DNA of 64,000 nucleotides from Bartonella doshiae NCTC 12862 = ATCC 700133 (GTDB lineage Bacteria; Pseudomonadota; Alphaproteobacteria; Rhizobiales; Rhizobiaceae): NCBI RefSeq assembly GCF_000278155.1, contig NZ_JH725096.1, positions 1 to 64,000 of the forward strand, read 5' to 3'. Shown piece by piece: positions 24,766 to 34,891 of this stretch (position 1 is its first letter; each line of letters starts with the position of its first letter). The notes under the pieces were generated by a model. It saw only the letters and a program-made list of their open reading frames with translations, ran no database searches and was not told where the DNA came from. The position numbers and the translations under genes were made by a program.

Positions 24766-25671
24766 TCAAATTTCCTGAACCGCGCTTTTACGAAAGAAAA
24801 TAGACGTAAAAATAGTTATAAAGATAAGCGTTAAAATCAATACAATCGTAGACGCAGAATCAGAGCCGATAAATAAGCTTAAATACACTCCTAAGAAACC
24901 AGAAAAAGCCGCTGCAAGTATAGCAATTATTAACATAAAAGAAAATCGTTTAGTAACAAGATAAGCAATCGCTCCTGGTGCTATCAATAAAGAAATAACA
25001 AGAACAATTCCAACCGCTTTCAAAGCCGCGACAATAGTAAGAGAAATCATCGTTAAAAGAGTATAGTGAAGTACTGATATTCGTAATCCCATTGCACGAC
25101 CTTGAACTGAATCAAAAATATACAGCATAAAATCACGCCATTTTGCCCCTAAAATAAAAGTGACAATAGCAGAAATGATTGCTGTCTGTGTAATATCAAG
25201 CCAGTTAACACCCAAAAGATTCCCGAATAAAATGTGATTTAAATCTAGACTGCTATAAATAGAGGTTGCCAAAACAAGCCCTAAACCAAACATCGATGAA
25301 AAAACAACACCCATTACTGTATCCTGCTTGATACGGCTATTACTCCCTAAAAAACCCGTAACAAGCGCACAAACCATGCCTGCAACAAAAGCACCCAAAG
25401 TAATCAAAGTCATCGTCACATTAGCCGGACGCACATTTTGAAACCAAGCAAATGGCAAAGAGGTCAAAAATGCTATCACCCACGGCGTTGTCATATAACC
25501 AACAACAACACCAGGAAAAACTGCATGAGAAATTGCATCACCTAAAAGCGCCCATCCCTTCAAAATAAGAAAACAAGAAAGCATCGCCATTGGAACGGAA
25601 AGGATCATGACAATAACCATGCCCTTAAGCATAAAAGAAAACTGAAAAGGAAGTAGTAATTGATCAATCAT
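24766..25671 (-). CDS. sitD: Mn/Fe ABC transporter permease SitD
   Basis: A 301-residue ABC-3 family membrane permease with about eight hydrophobic helices. It has the family block GWALLGDAISHAVFPGVV near residue 38 and KAVGIVLVISLLIAPGAIAYL near residue 220. The C-terminus ends in a last helix followed by a short charged tail. It is the second permease of the sit operon; its ATG overlaps the stop of sitC by four bases. It should form the translocation pore with SitC, powered by SitB. Metal specificity (Mn versus Fe or Zn) is inferred from the binding protein. Confidence 0.9.
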   Translation of the reverse strand: MIDQLLLPFQFSFMLKGMVIVMILSVPMAMLSCFLILKGWALLGDAISHAVFPGVVVGYMTTPWVIAFLTSLPFAWFQNVRPANVTMTLITLGAFVAGMVCALVTGFLGSNSRIKQDTVMGVVFSSMFGLGLVLATSIYSSLDLNHILFGNLLGVNWLDITQTAIISAIVTFILGAKWRDFMLYIFDSVQGRAMGLRISVLHYTLLTMISLTIVAALKAVGIVLVISLLIAPGAIAYLVTKRFSFMLIIAILAAAFSGFLGVYLSLFIGSDSASTIVLILTLIFITIFTSIFFRKSAVQEI

Positions 25672-26534
25672 AATATCATCACACTTTTTTTTGCTGCATT
25701 TATACGTAAACGCGCAGCAATAAACCCATGTTTAGGAGCAAAAATAAAAGCCATCATAAACAAAAATGCCTGAAAAAGCACAACAACACCACCCGTTTGT
25801 GCATTCAAAAAATAACTCACATAAACACCTAATACGCTTGTAAATGTCCCAATTATAACTGCAATAAGCAAAACATTCACAAAGCGATCACTTAAAAGAT
25901 AAGCTGTTGCTCCAGGCGTCACCACAAGACAAATGACCAAAAACGCTCCAACCGTTTGCATAGCAGCAACAGTACAAGCAGCAAGCAATGTGAAAAAGAG
26001 AATCTTTAAAAACTTGACGTTTAATCCAAGAGCACGCGCGTGCGTCTCATCAAATAAAGAAACAAGAAGATCTTTCCACTTCAAAAGTAATATAAGCAAA
26101 GAAAAAAAACCAATAAAAGCTAGTTGTATAATATCTGATGAACTAACGGCTAAAATATTTCCCAAGACAATCGTATCAATATTAACAGCCATCGGTTTTA
26201 AGGATTTGAGAAACAATCCAAAAGCAAAAAAGGAAGAAAAAATGAGACCAATAATGGTATCTTCTTTCAACTTTGTTCGTTGGTTAAAAAAGAGCATAGC
26301 CGCCGCAGCAAGCCCACCAGAAAAAAAAGCTCCCAGCGAAAAAGGTAACCCTAAAAGGTAAGCCCCTGCTACGCCAGGAACAATCGAATGGGAAAGCGCA
26401 TCGCCAATCAACGACCAACCTTTTAACATCAAAAACGCAGAAAGAAAGGCACAAACGCACCCCACTAATCCAGAAACCCACATCGCATTAACCATATATT
26501 GATAGCTTAGCGGTTCAAGCAACCAAGAAATCAT
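25668..26534 (-). CDS. sitC: Mn/Fe ABC transporter permease SitC
   Basis: A 288-residue ABC-3 permease, paralogous to SitD, with several membrane helices. Conserved blocks are [20 protein letters not shown] near residue 38 and [20 protein letters not shown] near residue 195. Both ends overlap neighbours by four bases (ATGA), as expected for translationally coupled subunits. Length is normal and the frame is intact. Confidence 0.9.
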   Translation of the reverse strand: MISWLLEPLSYQYMVNAMWVSGLVGCVCAFLSAFLMLKGWSLIGDALSHSIVPGVAGAYLLGLPFSLGAFFSGGLAAAAMLFFNQRTKLKEDTIIGLIFSSFFAFGLFLKSLKPMAVNIDTIVLGNILAVSSSDIIQLAFIGFFSLLILLLKWKDLLVSLFDETHARALGLNVKFLKILFFTLLAACTVAAMQTVGAFLVICLVVTPGATAYLLSDRFVNVLLIAVIIGTFTSVLGVYVSYFLNAQTGGVVVLFQAFLFMMAFIFAPKHGFIAARLRINAAKKSVMIL

Positions 26535-27361
26535 GCAACGTGCTCCACTCTTTCAATATTCTCAAAAACAAAAGGCTGTTTGCCTTCCATGAAAAGATCA
26601 TTTTTTTTTACGCCTTGAAGATCAAAAAGATGATGATGCAAAGCTCCACCAAAAGTTTGTTCAAGATTTTTCTGTGTAAAGACTATTTCTGTTAACCCAG
26701 AAGCTAAAACAGTTCCTTTTATCAAAACCGTATGATCACAAAATTCACGAACAGAACCTAAATTGTGGGTGGAAACTAATATTACAGCCCCCTCTTTACG
26801 AAGCTCTCGCAACAAAGCAATGATTTTATCTTCTGTTGTAACGTCAACCCCTGTAAAAGGCTCGTCTAATAAAATAGCTTTTGCTTTCTGTGCAAGAGCA
26901 CGCGCTAAAAAAACACGCTTTTTCTGCCCACCAGAAAGTTCACCAATTTGACGCTTGGCAAATGCCAACATATCGACGCGTTCTAATGCAATACGAACAG
27001 CTTCATAATCTCGTGCCCGTGCATAACGAAAAAAATTCATGTGGCCATACCGCCCCATCAAAACAACATCTTCAACCAAAACAGGAAAATTCCAATCAAC
27101 ATCCTCACTTTGAGGAACATAAGCAATAAGATTTTTTTTCAAAGCTACCTCAACGGGCAAATCAAAAATGCGAACTTTCCCCTTTGAAGGTCGTACAAAT
27201 CCCATAATAGCTTTAAATAATGTTGACTTTCCTGATCCGTTAACGCCAACCAACGCAGTAATAGAACCTGCTGGACTCTCAAAATTCACTTCCCGCAAAG
27301 CTGTATGTCCATTCCGATAAGTTACTGTTACCCCTTGGGCGAATATTCCAGATCCCATCAT
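26531..27361 (-). CDS. sitB: Mn/Fe ABC transporter ATP-binding protein SitB
   Basis: A 276-residue ABC ATPase. Walker A is GVNGSGKST (around residue 38), the Q-loop is in [13 protein letters not shown], the signature is LSGGQKKRV (around 142), and Walker B is [12 protein letters not shown] (around 162), followed by the switch His in STHNLGS. It energises SitC/SitD. The ATG overlaps the sitA stop; a second Met directly follows the first, so the start could be three bases later. The C-terminal ~30 residues beyond the ATPase fold have no motif that I recognise. Confidence 0.92.
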   Translation of the reverse strand: MMGSGIFAQGVTVTYRNGHTALREVNFESPAGSITALVGVNGSGKSTLFKAIMGFVRPSKGKVRIFDLPVEVALKKNLIAYVPQSEDVDWNFPVLVEDVVLMGRYGHMNFFRYARARDYEAVRIALERVDMLAFAKRQIGELSGGQKKRVFLARALAQKAKAILLDEPFTGVDVTTEDKIIALLRELRKEGAVILVSTHNLGSVREFCDHTVLIKGTVLASGLTEIVFTQKNLEQTFGGALHHHLFDLQGVKKNDLFMEGKQPFVFENIERVEHVA

Positions 27362-28266
27362 TGACTTTTTACTCCATCTGATAAAGCATTAGTAATTCGT
27401 TCACTTGTAACGCGTAACAAATCAATATAAGTAGGCACCTCACCATTTTTCTCACTCAGAGAATCCACATAAAGAACACCACCGTATTTAGCCCCTGTTT
27501 CTCTCGCAACCTGCTTGGCAGGTGCTGGGGAAATAGTGCTTTCAGAAAAAACTGCTTGGATATTGTATTTGCGAACCATATCGATAACATGCTTCACTTG
27601 CTGTGGTGTCCCTTGCTGATCAGCATTAATTGGCCACAAATAAAGTTCTTTCAAACCAAAATCACGCGCCAGATAGCTAAATGCACCTTCACTGGTCACA
27701 AGCCAACGCTTGTCTTCTGGCAATGTCTCTAATTCAGCCCTGATTGGATCAATCATTGAGCGAATCTTTTGCTTATAAATTTCGGCATTTTCTTTATAAA
27801 TAGCAGCATGTTCAGGATCGTATTTTACGAAAGCATCGCGAATATTATCAACATAAATCAAAGCTGAGGTTGGCGACATCCACGCATGAGGATTTGGTTT
27901 TCCACTGAAAGGCCCCTCACCAATTGTAATCGGCACAATGCCTTCTGAAACAATGGCACTTGGAACATCCTTGATATTTTGAAAAAACTTTTCAAACCAG
28001 AGCTCCAAATCTAATCCATTCCACAGTATAAGATTTGCTCCTTGCGCACGCATAAGATCACGAGGCGTAGGCTGATATTCATGAATTTCAGCACCTGGTT
28101 TGGTGATTGATTCCACATCAGCGGCATCACCTGCTACATTACGCGCCATATCAGCAATGATGGTGAATGTCGTAACAGCTTTAAATTTACCAGCACACAA
28201 AGCTACATTAGGTGTGAAAAAAATAACACTCCCCAAAATTATGGTAAAAAACGTTTTTACGTTCAT
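27358..28266 (-). CDS. sitA: Periplasmic Mn/Fe-binding protein SitA
   Basis: A 302-residue cluster A-I metal-binding protein (SitA/TroA/MntC type). A signal peptide of about 25 residues (MNVKTFF..., hydrophobic core, cleavage after LCA) sends it to the periplasm. Likely ligands are the His of EIHEYQPTP, the His of NPHAWMSP, the Glu of FSESTISP and the Asp of [10 protein letters not shown]. The His-His-Glu-Asp set favours Mn/Fe over Zn, as does the absence of a His-rich loop. The frame extends to 28311, but the ATG at 28266 follows AGAGAGGA and starts the signal peptide. It is first in the operon, downstream of a Fur-family-like dyad. Confidence 0.92.
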   Translation of the reverse strand: MNVKTFFTIILGSVIFFTPNVALCAGKFKAVTTFTIIADMARNVAGDAADVESITKPGAEIHEYQPTPRDLMRAQGANLILWNGLDLELWFEKFFQNIKDVPSAIVSEGIVPITIGEGPFSGKPNPHAWMSPTSALIYVDNIRDAFVKYDPEHAAIYKENAEIYKQKIRSMIDPIRAELETLPEDKRWLVTSEGAFSYLARDFGLKELYLWPINADQQGTPQQVKHVIDMVRKYNIQAVFSESTISPAPAKQVARETGAKYGGVLYVDSLSEKNGEVPTYIDLLRVTSERITNALSDGVKSQ

Positions 28267-28293
28267 TGATCCTCTCTCTCGTTCACAGCTTTT

Positions 28294-28325
28294 ATTGCTA
28301 ATGATTTGCATTATTATTTAGCAAT
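28294..28325 (-). promoter_or_regulatory. Inverted repeat upstream of sitA, possible Fur/Mur-type operator
   Basis: Eight-base arms attgctaa (28294-28301) and ttagcaat (28318-28325) flank an AT-rich core containing AATGATTTGCATTATT, itself a partly symmetric Fur-box-like word. It lies 28-59 bases upstream of the sitA start. In rhizobia, sit operons are controlled by the Fur-family regulator Mur; control here is inferred from position and symmetry only. Confidence 0.45.
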
Positions 28326-28479
28326 AGCAGCTCTCCTCCACCTTTGCAATGAAAGATTTATTAAAAAAGATTAACTTTTTCAGTTATTTAAAAATTGCCT
28401 TCTTCGCCTTAAAAAGGCTGATATTAAAAAAAGATCTACTTGAAAACCTCTTTCAAAAAGCTCTACAGACCTTGAATTC

Positions 28480-28510
28480 AAAAAAGTAAAGGAGCACTCA
28501 AAAGTGCTCC
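28480..28510 (-). terminator. Rho-independent terminator of pheST
   Basis: A perfect 8-bp stem (ggagcact, 28491-28498; agtgctcc, 28503-28510) with a 4-base loop, followed on the minus strand by a T-rich tail. It lies 36 bases after the pheT stop. Confidence 0.9.
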
Positions 28511-28545
28511 CGCTTTATAAAAAATTCGATAGAAGAGAATAATAC

Positions 28546-30969
28546 TTAACGGCGTAAATATGCGCCCGTTGTCTTGGTAACATTTTCCACCACCTTTGAA
28601 GCAAGCTCTTCTAAATCCTCATCGGTCAATGTTTTTTCAAAGGGTTGAAGAGAAACTTCAATTGCAACAGATTTTTTATCTTCACCAAGGTTTGGATCTT
28701 CAAAAACATCAAAAACCCGTATTGAATGAATAAGTTTTTTATCCGCTCCATTTGCAGCACGAACGATAAGAGAAGAAGCAACTGTTTTATCAACGACAAA
28801 TGCAAAATCACGCCGCACTATTTGAAAAGGCGATAATTTCAAAGGAGAACGGCTTTTCGTTGCCTTTTTCCTTTGCTCTGGAATCCGATCAAGAAAAATT
28901 TCAAAACCGCATACAGGACCACTCACATCTAACTTTTCTAATGTAGCAGGATGAAAAACACCAAAAAAACCAAGAATAACCTTTGATCCAAGCTTCATAA
29001 CTCCTGATCGACCAGGATGATACCAATCGGGTGCCCCAACCTCAATCTGTACTTTGCTGATATCCATACCGCATGCTTCTAAAACAGCCAATGCATCCGC
29101 TTTGGCATCAAAAACATCAACCGCTACAGCATTGCCATTCCAAAAGCGCCCTGCTCCTTCAAATCGTTCTGTTCCACGGCGGATTCCACTAGCAATGCGC
29201 TGTTGTTTATCAGGTGTATCACCTTCATAGATGTTAGAAACTTCAAACAAAGCAAGATCTGGAAAACCACGATCAGCATTTCGCTGTGCCGCCATAAGCA
29301 AACCTGGTAAAAGAGAAGGACGCATTACTGACATATCAGTAGCAATAGGATTTATTAATTTAAGATGCGCTTGACCACCCCCAAAAGCAAGTGCCTGAAT
29401 TTCAGAAATAAAAGACCACGTCACAGCCTCCCTCATACCACGATGTGCTAAAGCCAAACGAGCAAAGCGTGAGCGGATTTGTGAACATGTTAAAACTTGT
29501 TCTTTTCCCTCTGCAAAATTTTCTAACGGTATGGGTTTAATCGCATCTAGCCCATAAATCCTCATAACCTCTTCCACTAAATCAGCTTTACCAGCAATAT
29601 CAGGACGCCATGTTGGCACTTTAACTGTTATCACATCTCCTTCCCCTTCGATGCTAACGGCGCTAAATCCAAGCTGTGTTAAAATAGTAAAGGCTTGCTC
29701 ACGCTCTATTTCCAAATTTGTCAAACGTTTAATTTCAGAAAAGGGAAAAGCTATCTGTTTGATTTCTGGCTGCTGATAACCAACAACCTCTGTTTTTGAA
29801 CATTCACCACCACAAAGACGTAAGACCAGTTCTGTTGCAATCTCAAGCCCTTTTTCCATAAAAGCCGGATCAACACCCCGCTCAAACCGATAGCGTGCAT
29901 CACTGATAAGTCCCAATGCGCGACCCGTCTGCGCAATGCTCTTTGAATCCCAAAGCGCCGATTCAATAATAACGCGACGTGTGGTCTCATCACAGCTTGT
30001 CCTTTCACCACCCATAATACCGGCAATGGAAACAACGCCCTCTTCATCTGCAATGACACAATCATTAGCACCTAAATTATAGATTTTTCCGTTAAGTGCC
30101 TGCAAGCTTTCCCCTTCACGAGCGCAACGTACACTCAAATTTCCTTTTATCTTATCGGCATCAAAAACATGAAGCGGACGTCCAAGATCAAAACTTATAT
30201 AATTGGTCATATCAACCAGTGCATTAATCGGTCTTAAACCAATCGCACTCAAACGCTGCTGCATCCATTTGGGCGATGCGCCATTTTGAACATTGCGTAC
30301 TTCACACCAAGCAAAACCTAAACATAACGATGGACTTTGCGAAAAATCTAAAGAAACATGAAGTGGTGTTTCAAAAGCAGTGTCAAATTGTGATAAAGAT
30401 AATTCTTTTAATCGTCCGATTCCAGCAGCAGCAAGATCACGTGCAATACCGCGAACACCAGTACAATCAGAACGGTTTGGGGTCAAACCAATATCAATGA
30501 CTGGATCATCTAAACCTGCATAAGCTGCAAATGACGTTCCAATAGGTGCATCTTCTGGAAGCTCGATAATCCCGTCATGTTCATTCGATAACTCAAGCTC
30601 CGCTTGTGAACACATCATCCCAAAACTTTCAACACCGCGGATTTTGCCTACAGATAATGTCACATCAAGTCCAGGTATGTACGTACCTGGCAAAGCAAGA
30701 ACACCAACAAGTCCAGCACATGCATTTGGTGCGCCACATACAATTTGTATAGGTTTACCAGCCCCCGTATCTACCGACAAAACCTGTAATTTATTTGCAT
30801 CAGGATGTCTCATTGCCGTTAAAACTTTTGCAATCACAAAACCTTTTAAAGAGGAACGATCATCCACATAATCAACCTCAAGGCCAATCGCTGTTAGTTT
30901 ATCACAAATTTCTTCCAAAGATGCATCTGTCTCTAAGTGATCTTTTACCCATGACAATGTAAATTTCAT
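28546..30969 (-). CDS. pheT: Phenylalanine--tRNA ligase beta subunit
   Basis: An 807-residue subunit, normal for bacteria. From the N-terminus: a tRNA-binding OB fold (about residues 40-150, with [19 protein letters not shown]), the B3/B4 editing domain (about 200-375, with [18 protein letters not shown]), the B5 domain (about 400-475), the catalytic-like core, and a C-terminal ferredoxin-fold anticodon-binding domain (about 710-806, [15 protein letters not shown]). With PheS it forms the alpha2-beta2 enzyme charging tRNA-Phe. The ATG at 30969 is 42 bases after pheS on the same strand. Confidence 0.97.
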   Translation of the reverse strand: MKFTLSWVKDHLETDASLEEICDKLTAIGLEVDYVDDRSSLKGFVIAKVLTAMRHPDANKLQVLSVDTGAGKPIQIVCGAPNACAGLVGVLALPGTYIPGLDVTLSVGKIRGVESFGMMCSQAELELSNEHDGIIELPEDAPIGTSFAAYAGLDDPVIDIGLTPNRSDCTGVRGIARDLAAAGIGRLKELSLSQFDTAFETPLHVSLDFSQSPSLCLGFAWCEVRNVQNGASPKWMQQRLSAIGLRPINALVDMTNYISFDLGRPLHVFDADKIKGNLSVRCAREGESLQALNGKIYNLGANDCVIADEEGVVSIAGIMGGERTSCDETTRRVIIESALWDSKSIAQTGRALGLISDARYRFERGVDPAFMEKGLEIATELVLRLCGGECSKTEVVGYQQPEIKQIAFPFSEIKRLTNLEIEREQAFTILTQLGFSAVSIEGEGDVITVKVPTWRPDIAGKADLVEEVMRIYGLDAIKPIPLENFAEGKEQVLTCSQIRSRFARLALAHRGMREAVTWSFISEIQALAFGGGQAHLKLINPIATDMSVMRPSLLPGLLMAAQRNADRGFPDLALFEVSNIYEGDTPDKQQRIASGIRRGTERFEGAGRFWNGNAVAVDVFDAKADALAVLEACGMDISKVQIEVGAPDWYHPGRSGVMKLGSKVILGFFGVFHPATLEKLDVSGPVCGFEIFLDRIPEQRKKATKSRSPLKLSPFQIVRRDFAFVVDKTVASSLIVRAANGADKKLIHSIRVFDVFEDPNLGEDKKSVAIEVSLQPFEKTLTDEDLEELASKVVENVTKTTGAYLRR

Positions 30970-31011
30970 TTTAAAACCTCACATGAAAACTGTGATAAGA
31001 TCACACTTTGC

Positions 31012-32085
31012 CTAGGCTTGGAAAAAAGCAGGCATGTCAAAGCAACGAAAACCGTAATGGTCTAACCAACGTAGATCAGCATCAAAAAATGCCCGCAAAT
31101 CAGGCATACCGTATTTTAACATAGCAATACGATCAATACCCATTCCCCATGCAAATCCCTGATACTCATCGGGATCTAAACCAATATTTTTTAATACATG
31201 AGGATGCACCATTCCGCATCCTAAGATTTCCAGCCAATCCTGTCCCTCACCGAATTTTACTTCTGAACCAGACCGGTCACATTGAATATCCACTTCCATA
31301 GATGGCTCAGTAAAAGGAAAAAAAGATGGACGAAATCGCATCTTTACAGAAGGAACTTCAAAAAATGCTTTACAAAAATTCTCGTGAAGCCACATCATAT
31401 GTGCAATGGTAGAAGTTTTATCAATCACAAGACCTTCCACCTGATGAAACATCGGCGAATGAGTCGCATCTGAGTCCATACGGTAAGTTTTTCCAGGAAT
31501 AATGATGCGTATTGGTGGTTTTTGTTTTTCCATCGTGCGGATTTGTACAGGTGATGTATGGGTACGTAATAATTTTCGCTCTCCCGTTTTATCAACATCA
31601 AAAAAGAAGGTATCATGCATTTCGCGTGCTGGATGACCTTCAGGAAAATTCAATGCTGTAAAATTATAATAATCTGTTTCAATATCTGGTCCCTCTGCAA
31701 GTGAAAAACCCATTTTTGTATAAATAGCTATAATTTCTTCAATCACTTGTGAGATGGGATGAATACGCCCCCGTTCTATAGGCGAAGAACGAACTGGCAA
31801 GCTTACATCAACCGTTTCGCTAGAAAGACGTGCATCCATTGCTTGGCGCCTTAGGAGATCACGCTTTTGTGCCCATAATTCTAAAACGCGATTTTTTAAT
31901 CCATTAAGAGCAGGCCCGACTCTTTGGCGTTCTTCAGAATTCATTTTTCCTAATGTTTTTAATTTTTCAGAGATACTGCCTTTTTTACCTAATGCCGCAA
32001 TACGCACTGTTTCGAGTGCCTGTTCATCATTAGCTGCTTCTAAAGCTAAACAAATTTCTTGTTCCAAACGCTCAATATCGCTCAT
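31012..32085 (-). CDS. pheS: Phenylalanine--tRNA ligase alpha subunit
   Basis: A 357-residue class II synthetase subunit that carries the Phe/ATP active site. It has an N-terminal coiled-coil of about 85 residues for tRNA binding, then motif 2 ([10 protein letters not shown] and [20 protein letters not shown], around 175-215) and motif 3 ([17 protein letters not shown], near 320). The start at 32085 gives the usual N-terminus ([11 protein letters not shown]). A terminator separates it from rplT, so pheST is its own unit although the order rpmI-rplT-pheS-pheT is ancestral. Confidence 0.97.
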   Translation of the reverse strand: MSDIERLEQEICLALEAANDEQALETVRIAALGKKGSISEKLKTLGKMNSEERQRVGPALNGLKNRVLELWAQKRDLLRRQAMDARLSSETVDVSLPVRSSPIERGRIHPISQVIEEIIAIYTKMGFSLAEGPDIETDYYNFTALNFPEGHPAREMHDTFFFDVDKTGERKLLRTHTSPVQIRTMEKQKPPIRIIIPGKTYRMDSDATHSPMFHQVEGLVIDKTSTIAHMMWLHENFCKAFFEVPSVKMRFRPSFFPFTEPSMEVDIQCDRSGSEVKFGEGQDWLEILGCGMVHPHVLKNIGLDPDEYQGFAWGMGIDRIAMLKYGMPDLRAFFDADLRWLDHYGFRCFDMPAFFQA

Positions 32086-32107
32086 ATTTTTGCCTATTTT
32101 TTGAATA

Positions 32108-32141
32108 GAAAAAAGCCCGCACTAGTAACAACCAGTACGGG
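32108..32141 (-). terminator. Terminator between rplT and pheS
   Basis: On the minus strand, cccgtact and agtgcggg (32134-32141 and 32116-32123) form an 8-bp stem with one G-U pair and a 10-base loop, followed by cttttttc. It is 40-70 bases after the rplT stop and may end rpmI-rplT transcripts or attenuate read-through into pheST. Confidence 0.85.
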
Positions 32142-32180
32142 ATCCCGAATAAATGAATGCTTTAAGAGAACACGACTGGC

Positions 32181-32582
32181 TTATTTGACAGCTCCCTCAA
32201 AAGCATTAGGTGTTGTGTCTTTCAAATACTCTAAAGCCTTCTTTGCCGAAGCAACTAAAGCAGAAAATGCTGCTGCTTCATGAATTGCTATATCTGAAAG
32301 AACCTTACGATCAACCTCAATACCTGCTTTCGATAAGCCATCAATAAAGCGCCCATATGTTAAGCCTTCTGCACGAACAGCTGCATTAATTCTCTGAATC
32401 CACAAAGCACGGAAAGTCCGTTTTCTATTTTTGCGATCACGATACGCGTACTGTTTTGAGCGATCAACGGCTGCTTTAGCCGCACGAATAGTATTTTTAC
32501 GACGACCGTAAAAACCTTCAGCCTGTTTAAGAACCTTCTTGTGTTTAGCGTGTGCCGTCACACCTCTTTTTACACGTGCCAT
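32181..32582 (-). CDS. rplT: 50S ribosomal protein L20
   Basis: A 133-residue, very basic protein with the L20 signature: [20 protein letters not shown] at the N-terminus, [30 protein letters not shown] and RINAAVR. It binds 23S rRNA early in 50S assembly. It follows rpmI by 33 bases on the same strand, with GGAGAA in front of its ATG. About 15 residues longer than E. coli L20, as usual in Alphaproteobacteria. Confidence 0.97.
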   Translation of the reverse strand: MARVKRGVTAHAKHKKVLKQAEGFYGRRKNTIRAAKAAVDRSKQYAYRDRKNRKRTFRALWIQRINAAVRAEGLTYGRFIDGLSKAGIEVDRKVLSDIAIHEAAAFSALVASAKKALEYLKDTTPNAFEGAVK

Positions 32583-32615
32583 GTAATATTCTCCTAAAAA
32601 TCAAAAGCGCAAGGT

Positions 32616-32819
32616 TTATAAACCATTTGGCAAATAATACTGAACAACTTTTTGAGCATCTTGTTCACACAAAACCATCGTTCCACGCGCATCACGAATA
32701 AATTTATTCGAACGCTTAATCATGCCGTGGCGTTTGCCTGCAGCTGCTACCTTTACTTTGCCTGACGCAGTGATTTTAAACCGCTTTTTAGCGGATGATT
32801 TGGTCTTCATCTTGGGCAT
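32616..32819 (-). CDS. rpmI: 50S ribosomal protein L35
   Basis: A 67-residue basic protein matching L35: [20 protein letters not shown], then [21 protein letters not shown] and a short C-terminal VQYYLPNGL. First gene of the rpmI-rplT unit. infC, which precedes rpmI in many bacteria, is 31 kb away. The upstream region carries a hairpin (32861-32882). Confidence 0.97.
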   Translation of the reverse strand: MPKMKTKSSAKKRFKITASGKVKVAAAGKRHGMIKRSNKFIRDARGTMVLCEQDAQKVVQYYLPNGL

Positions 32820-32860
32820 TTTGCTACTCCATACATATATTCATTAAAGTGGATTATTCA

Positions 32861-32882
32861 TTCAAGCGGACCAACGCTTGAA
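32861..32882 (-). promoter_or_regulatory. Perfect hairpin in the rpmI-rplT leader
   Basis: ttcaagcg (32861-32868) and cgcttgaa (32875-32882) form a perfect 8-bp stem with a 6-base loop, 42-63 bases upstream of the rpmI start, with no T tract. L20 autoregulates this operon in other bacteria through leader structures. This hairpin, with the nearby GC-rich inverted word at about 32905-32918, is a candidate for such control. Confidence 0.4.
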
Positions 32883-32969
32883 CAAGCACCTAAACAGCCA
32901 CGGCATGCCCTGCCGGGCGGCTTCAAAAGCACTCTCATAAGCTAGTATATAAAAAATAGCAAGACCATA

Positions 32970-33710
32970 TCAAAAAAAAATCGGAGGGCCATTGCCTTGA
33001 ACTTCAACCAAAGGTGCTGGAATTGTATTTGTTTTTATGGTAGCTTTACAAAGATCAGCAATAATGCATTGCGCACATTGTACTTTACGTGCTTGGCAAA
33101 TATAACGCCCATGTAAAATAAGCCAATGATGCGCATGACGAAGATAACCAACTGGTATAATCTTTAGCAACTTTTTTTCGACAATCTCTGGTGTTTTGCC
33201 GGGTGCCAAACCAAGACGGTTTCCAAGACGAAAAATATGTGTGTCCACCGCCATCGTAGGACGACCAAAAGCAACATTTAAAACAACATTCGCTGTTTTA
33301 CGCCCCACACCAGGAAGTGCCATAAGGGCTTCACGATTATCAGGCACTTGACCACCATATTGATTAATTAAAAAGTTGCAAAGTGCATAAACATTGCGTG
33401 CTTTTGCTCGCCAGAGACCAATTGCACGGATGTGACGTGCAATTTCTTCTTCTCCCAATACAATCATTTTTTCCGGTTTATCAGCAAGACGAAATAATTC
33501 TTTTGTTGCTTTATTAACACTCGCATCTGTCGCTTGAGCCGAAAGCACAACTGCAACCAAAAGAGTAAAAGCATTGGTGTAGATAAGATCACTCTTGGGA
33601 AACGGGCGCTGAACAGAAAAACGACGAAAGATTTCTTCTATTTCGTCTTCACTATACAATATTCCAGCAACTTTTCTTGCTTTTGATGATTTTATTATAC
33701 TTTGAGTCAT
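32970..33710 (-). CDS. nth: Endonuclease III (DNA glycosylase/AP lyase)
   Basis: A 246-residue base-excision repair enzyme for oxidised pyrimidines. The helix-hairpin-helix LPGVGRKTANVV (around residue 135) carries the catalytic Lys, and VDTHIFRLGNRLG carries the catalytic Asp. The C-terminal 4Fe-4S motif C-x6-C-x2-C-x5-C is complete, starting at CQARKVQC. The first ~30 residues precede the standard fold and are variable. The ATG at 33710 follows AAGAGAG. Divergent from hsp20. Confidence 0.95.
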   Translation of the reverse strand: MTQSIIKSSKARKVAGILYSEDEIEEIFRRFSVQRPFPKSDLIYTNAFTLLVAVVLSAQATDASVNKATKELFRLADKPEKMIVLGEEEIARHIRAIGLWRAKARNVYALCNFLINQYGGQVPDNREALMALPGVGRKTANVVLNVAFGRPTMAVDTHIFRLGNRLGLAPGKTPEIVEKKLLKIIPVGYLRHAHHWLILHGRYICQARKVQCAQCIIADLCKATIKTNTIPAPLVEVQGNGPPIFF

Positions 33711-33730
33711 TAAACTCTCTTATCTTCTCT

Positions 33731-33759
33731 CTTGAAGTTATCATTCATGCTCGCCATAT
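33731..33759 (+). promoter_or_regulatory. Heat-shock (RpoH-like) promoter of hsp20
   Basis: CTTGAAG (33731-33737) and CGCCATAT (33752-33759), separated by 14 bases, match the sigma-32 pattern (CTTGAA then CCCATnT) in the intergenic region facing the small heat-shock gene. Transcription would begin about 60 bases before the hsp20 ATG. Confidence 0.65.
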
Positions 33760-33826
33760 GAAAGAAATGCAGCGAACATTTTTAGAAGTTTAATCTGGTA
33801 AAGCCGCTTTGAAGAGGATACGCACA

Positions 33827-34258
33827 ATGACACATGTGACGCCTTTCTCCAATCCCTTTCTTTTAGGATTTGAAACGGTAGAGAAAACATTGCAACGTAT
33901 TGGTAAAGCTGATGAAGCTTATCCAGCCTACAATATTGAGCGTTTGAATAAAAATGATGATGATGCAAGCCATATCCGCATAACTTTGGCTGTTGCTGGA
34001 TTCAAAATCAATAATCTCAGTATTATGCTAGATGATAATCAACTAATTATTCATGGTAAACAAATAGACAATCAAAACCATCAGTATTTATATCGCGGCA
34101 TAGCGGCACGCCAATTCCAACGTACCTTTGTTCTCGCTGAAGGAATGAAAGTCACAAATGCTGAGTTGAAAAATGGTCTCTTATCGATTAACTTACATCA
34201 ACCGAAATTAAAAAAACAAGTGGAGCAGATTCCAATCAATGTCAGCAGTGGTGAGTAA
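33827..34258 (+). CDS. Small heat-shock protein (Hsp20/IbpA family)
   Basis: A 143-residue alpha-crystallin-type chaperone that would hold unfolding proteins for DnaK/ClpB. The N-terminus has FLLGFETVEKTLQRI and YPAYNIERL. The crystallin domain covers about residues 35-125, with ITLAVAGFKINNLSIMLDDN and the family block AARQFQRTFVLAEGMKV. NGLLSINL replaces the typical NGVLxIxL. The frame opens at a TTG (33809), but the ATG at 33827 follows GAAGAGG at good spacing. A heat-shock-like promoter lies upstream. A DUF1150 gene follows at once, as commonly in rhizobia. Confidence 0.93.
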   Translation: MTHVTPFSNPFLLGFETVEKTLQRIGKADEAYPAYNIERLNKNDDDASHIRITLAVAGFKINNLSIMLDDNQLIIHGKQIDNQNHQYLYRGIAARQFQRTFVLAEGMKVTNAELKNGLLSINLHQPKLKKQVEQIPINVSSGE

Positions 34259-34288
34259 GAGAAATTAAGTCATTAAAGGAACAGTAAA

Positions 34289-34540
34289 ATGGGAGAGCAT
34301 AAACAAAATTTATCATTGCAGGATATGACTCGCTCTGACGCGGGACAGATTGCCTATTTAAAACAAGTTTGTACAGACGACCTCGCCAAAAACTTTCCAG
34401 ATCTTCCACCAATGACCCCAGGAATTACAATATGGGCTCTCTTTGGTGAGACCGGTTACCCTATAATTTTGTCCGATGAACGCTCTATTGCTCTTGCTGG
34501 CGCTAACGAACATGAGTTACACGTTGTAACTTTACACTAA
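34289..34540 (+). CDS. DUF1150 family protein
   Basis: An 83-residue protein with the family features: an N-terminal helix (AGQIAYLKQVCTDDLAKNFP), then WALFGETGYPIILSDERSIA and a short end. Alphaproteobacterial DUF1150 genes usually follow a small heat-shock gene, and this one starts 30 bases after hsp20 with AAAGGAACAG before the ATG, so both are probably heat-shock induced together. Biochemical function is unknown. Confidence 0.88.
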   Translation: MGEHKQNLSLQDMTRSDAGQIAYLKQVCTDDLAKNFPDLPPMTPGITIWALFGETGYPIILSDERSIALAGANEHELHVVTLH

Positions 34541-34891
34541 GGCCTCTTACAAAAAATAATAAATCCTTTTATGGATGAATTAAAAGAAAACTTTTTCGAT
34601 TTTAGAAACACCATAACTCTTTTCAGTAGGAAAGTGTAATCGTTTTTAATTTTGTGTTATCCTCACACGATATTTTCGCATTAAATATTCTTTTTTGCTT
34701 CTTTTCTTTTGTAAAAGGTAAAGCCTTTATACAAGCATCCTTTACATAACACATATTACAAAAGCTTTCTGCTATATAAATGTGCTTAATTTGTACAATC
34801 CAATGAGAGCACGACTCTTCACTAGTTATGAGGAATTCTCAGATTATCTGCAAAACAAATACAATTCTTGAGAGAGATTTCCCTCATTCTC
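34541..34891. other. Spacer between convergent DUF1150 and transglycosylase genes
   Basis: About 350 AT-rich bases. No gene and no convincing strong terminator; a weak aaagg/ccttt stem lies near 34715-34730. Confidence 0.4.

Noticed and set aside
25933-26361. 142-residue frame opposite sitC
   Set aside because: It is a mirror of the SitC coding strand, with no family resemblance and no ribosome-binding site.
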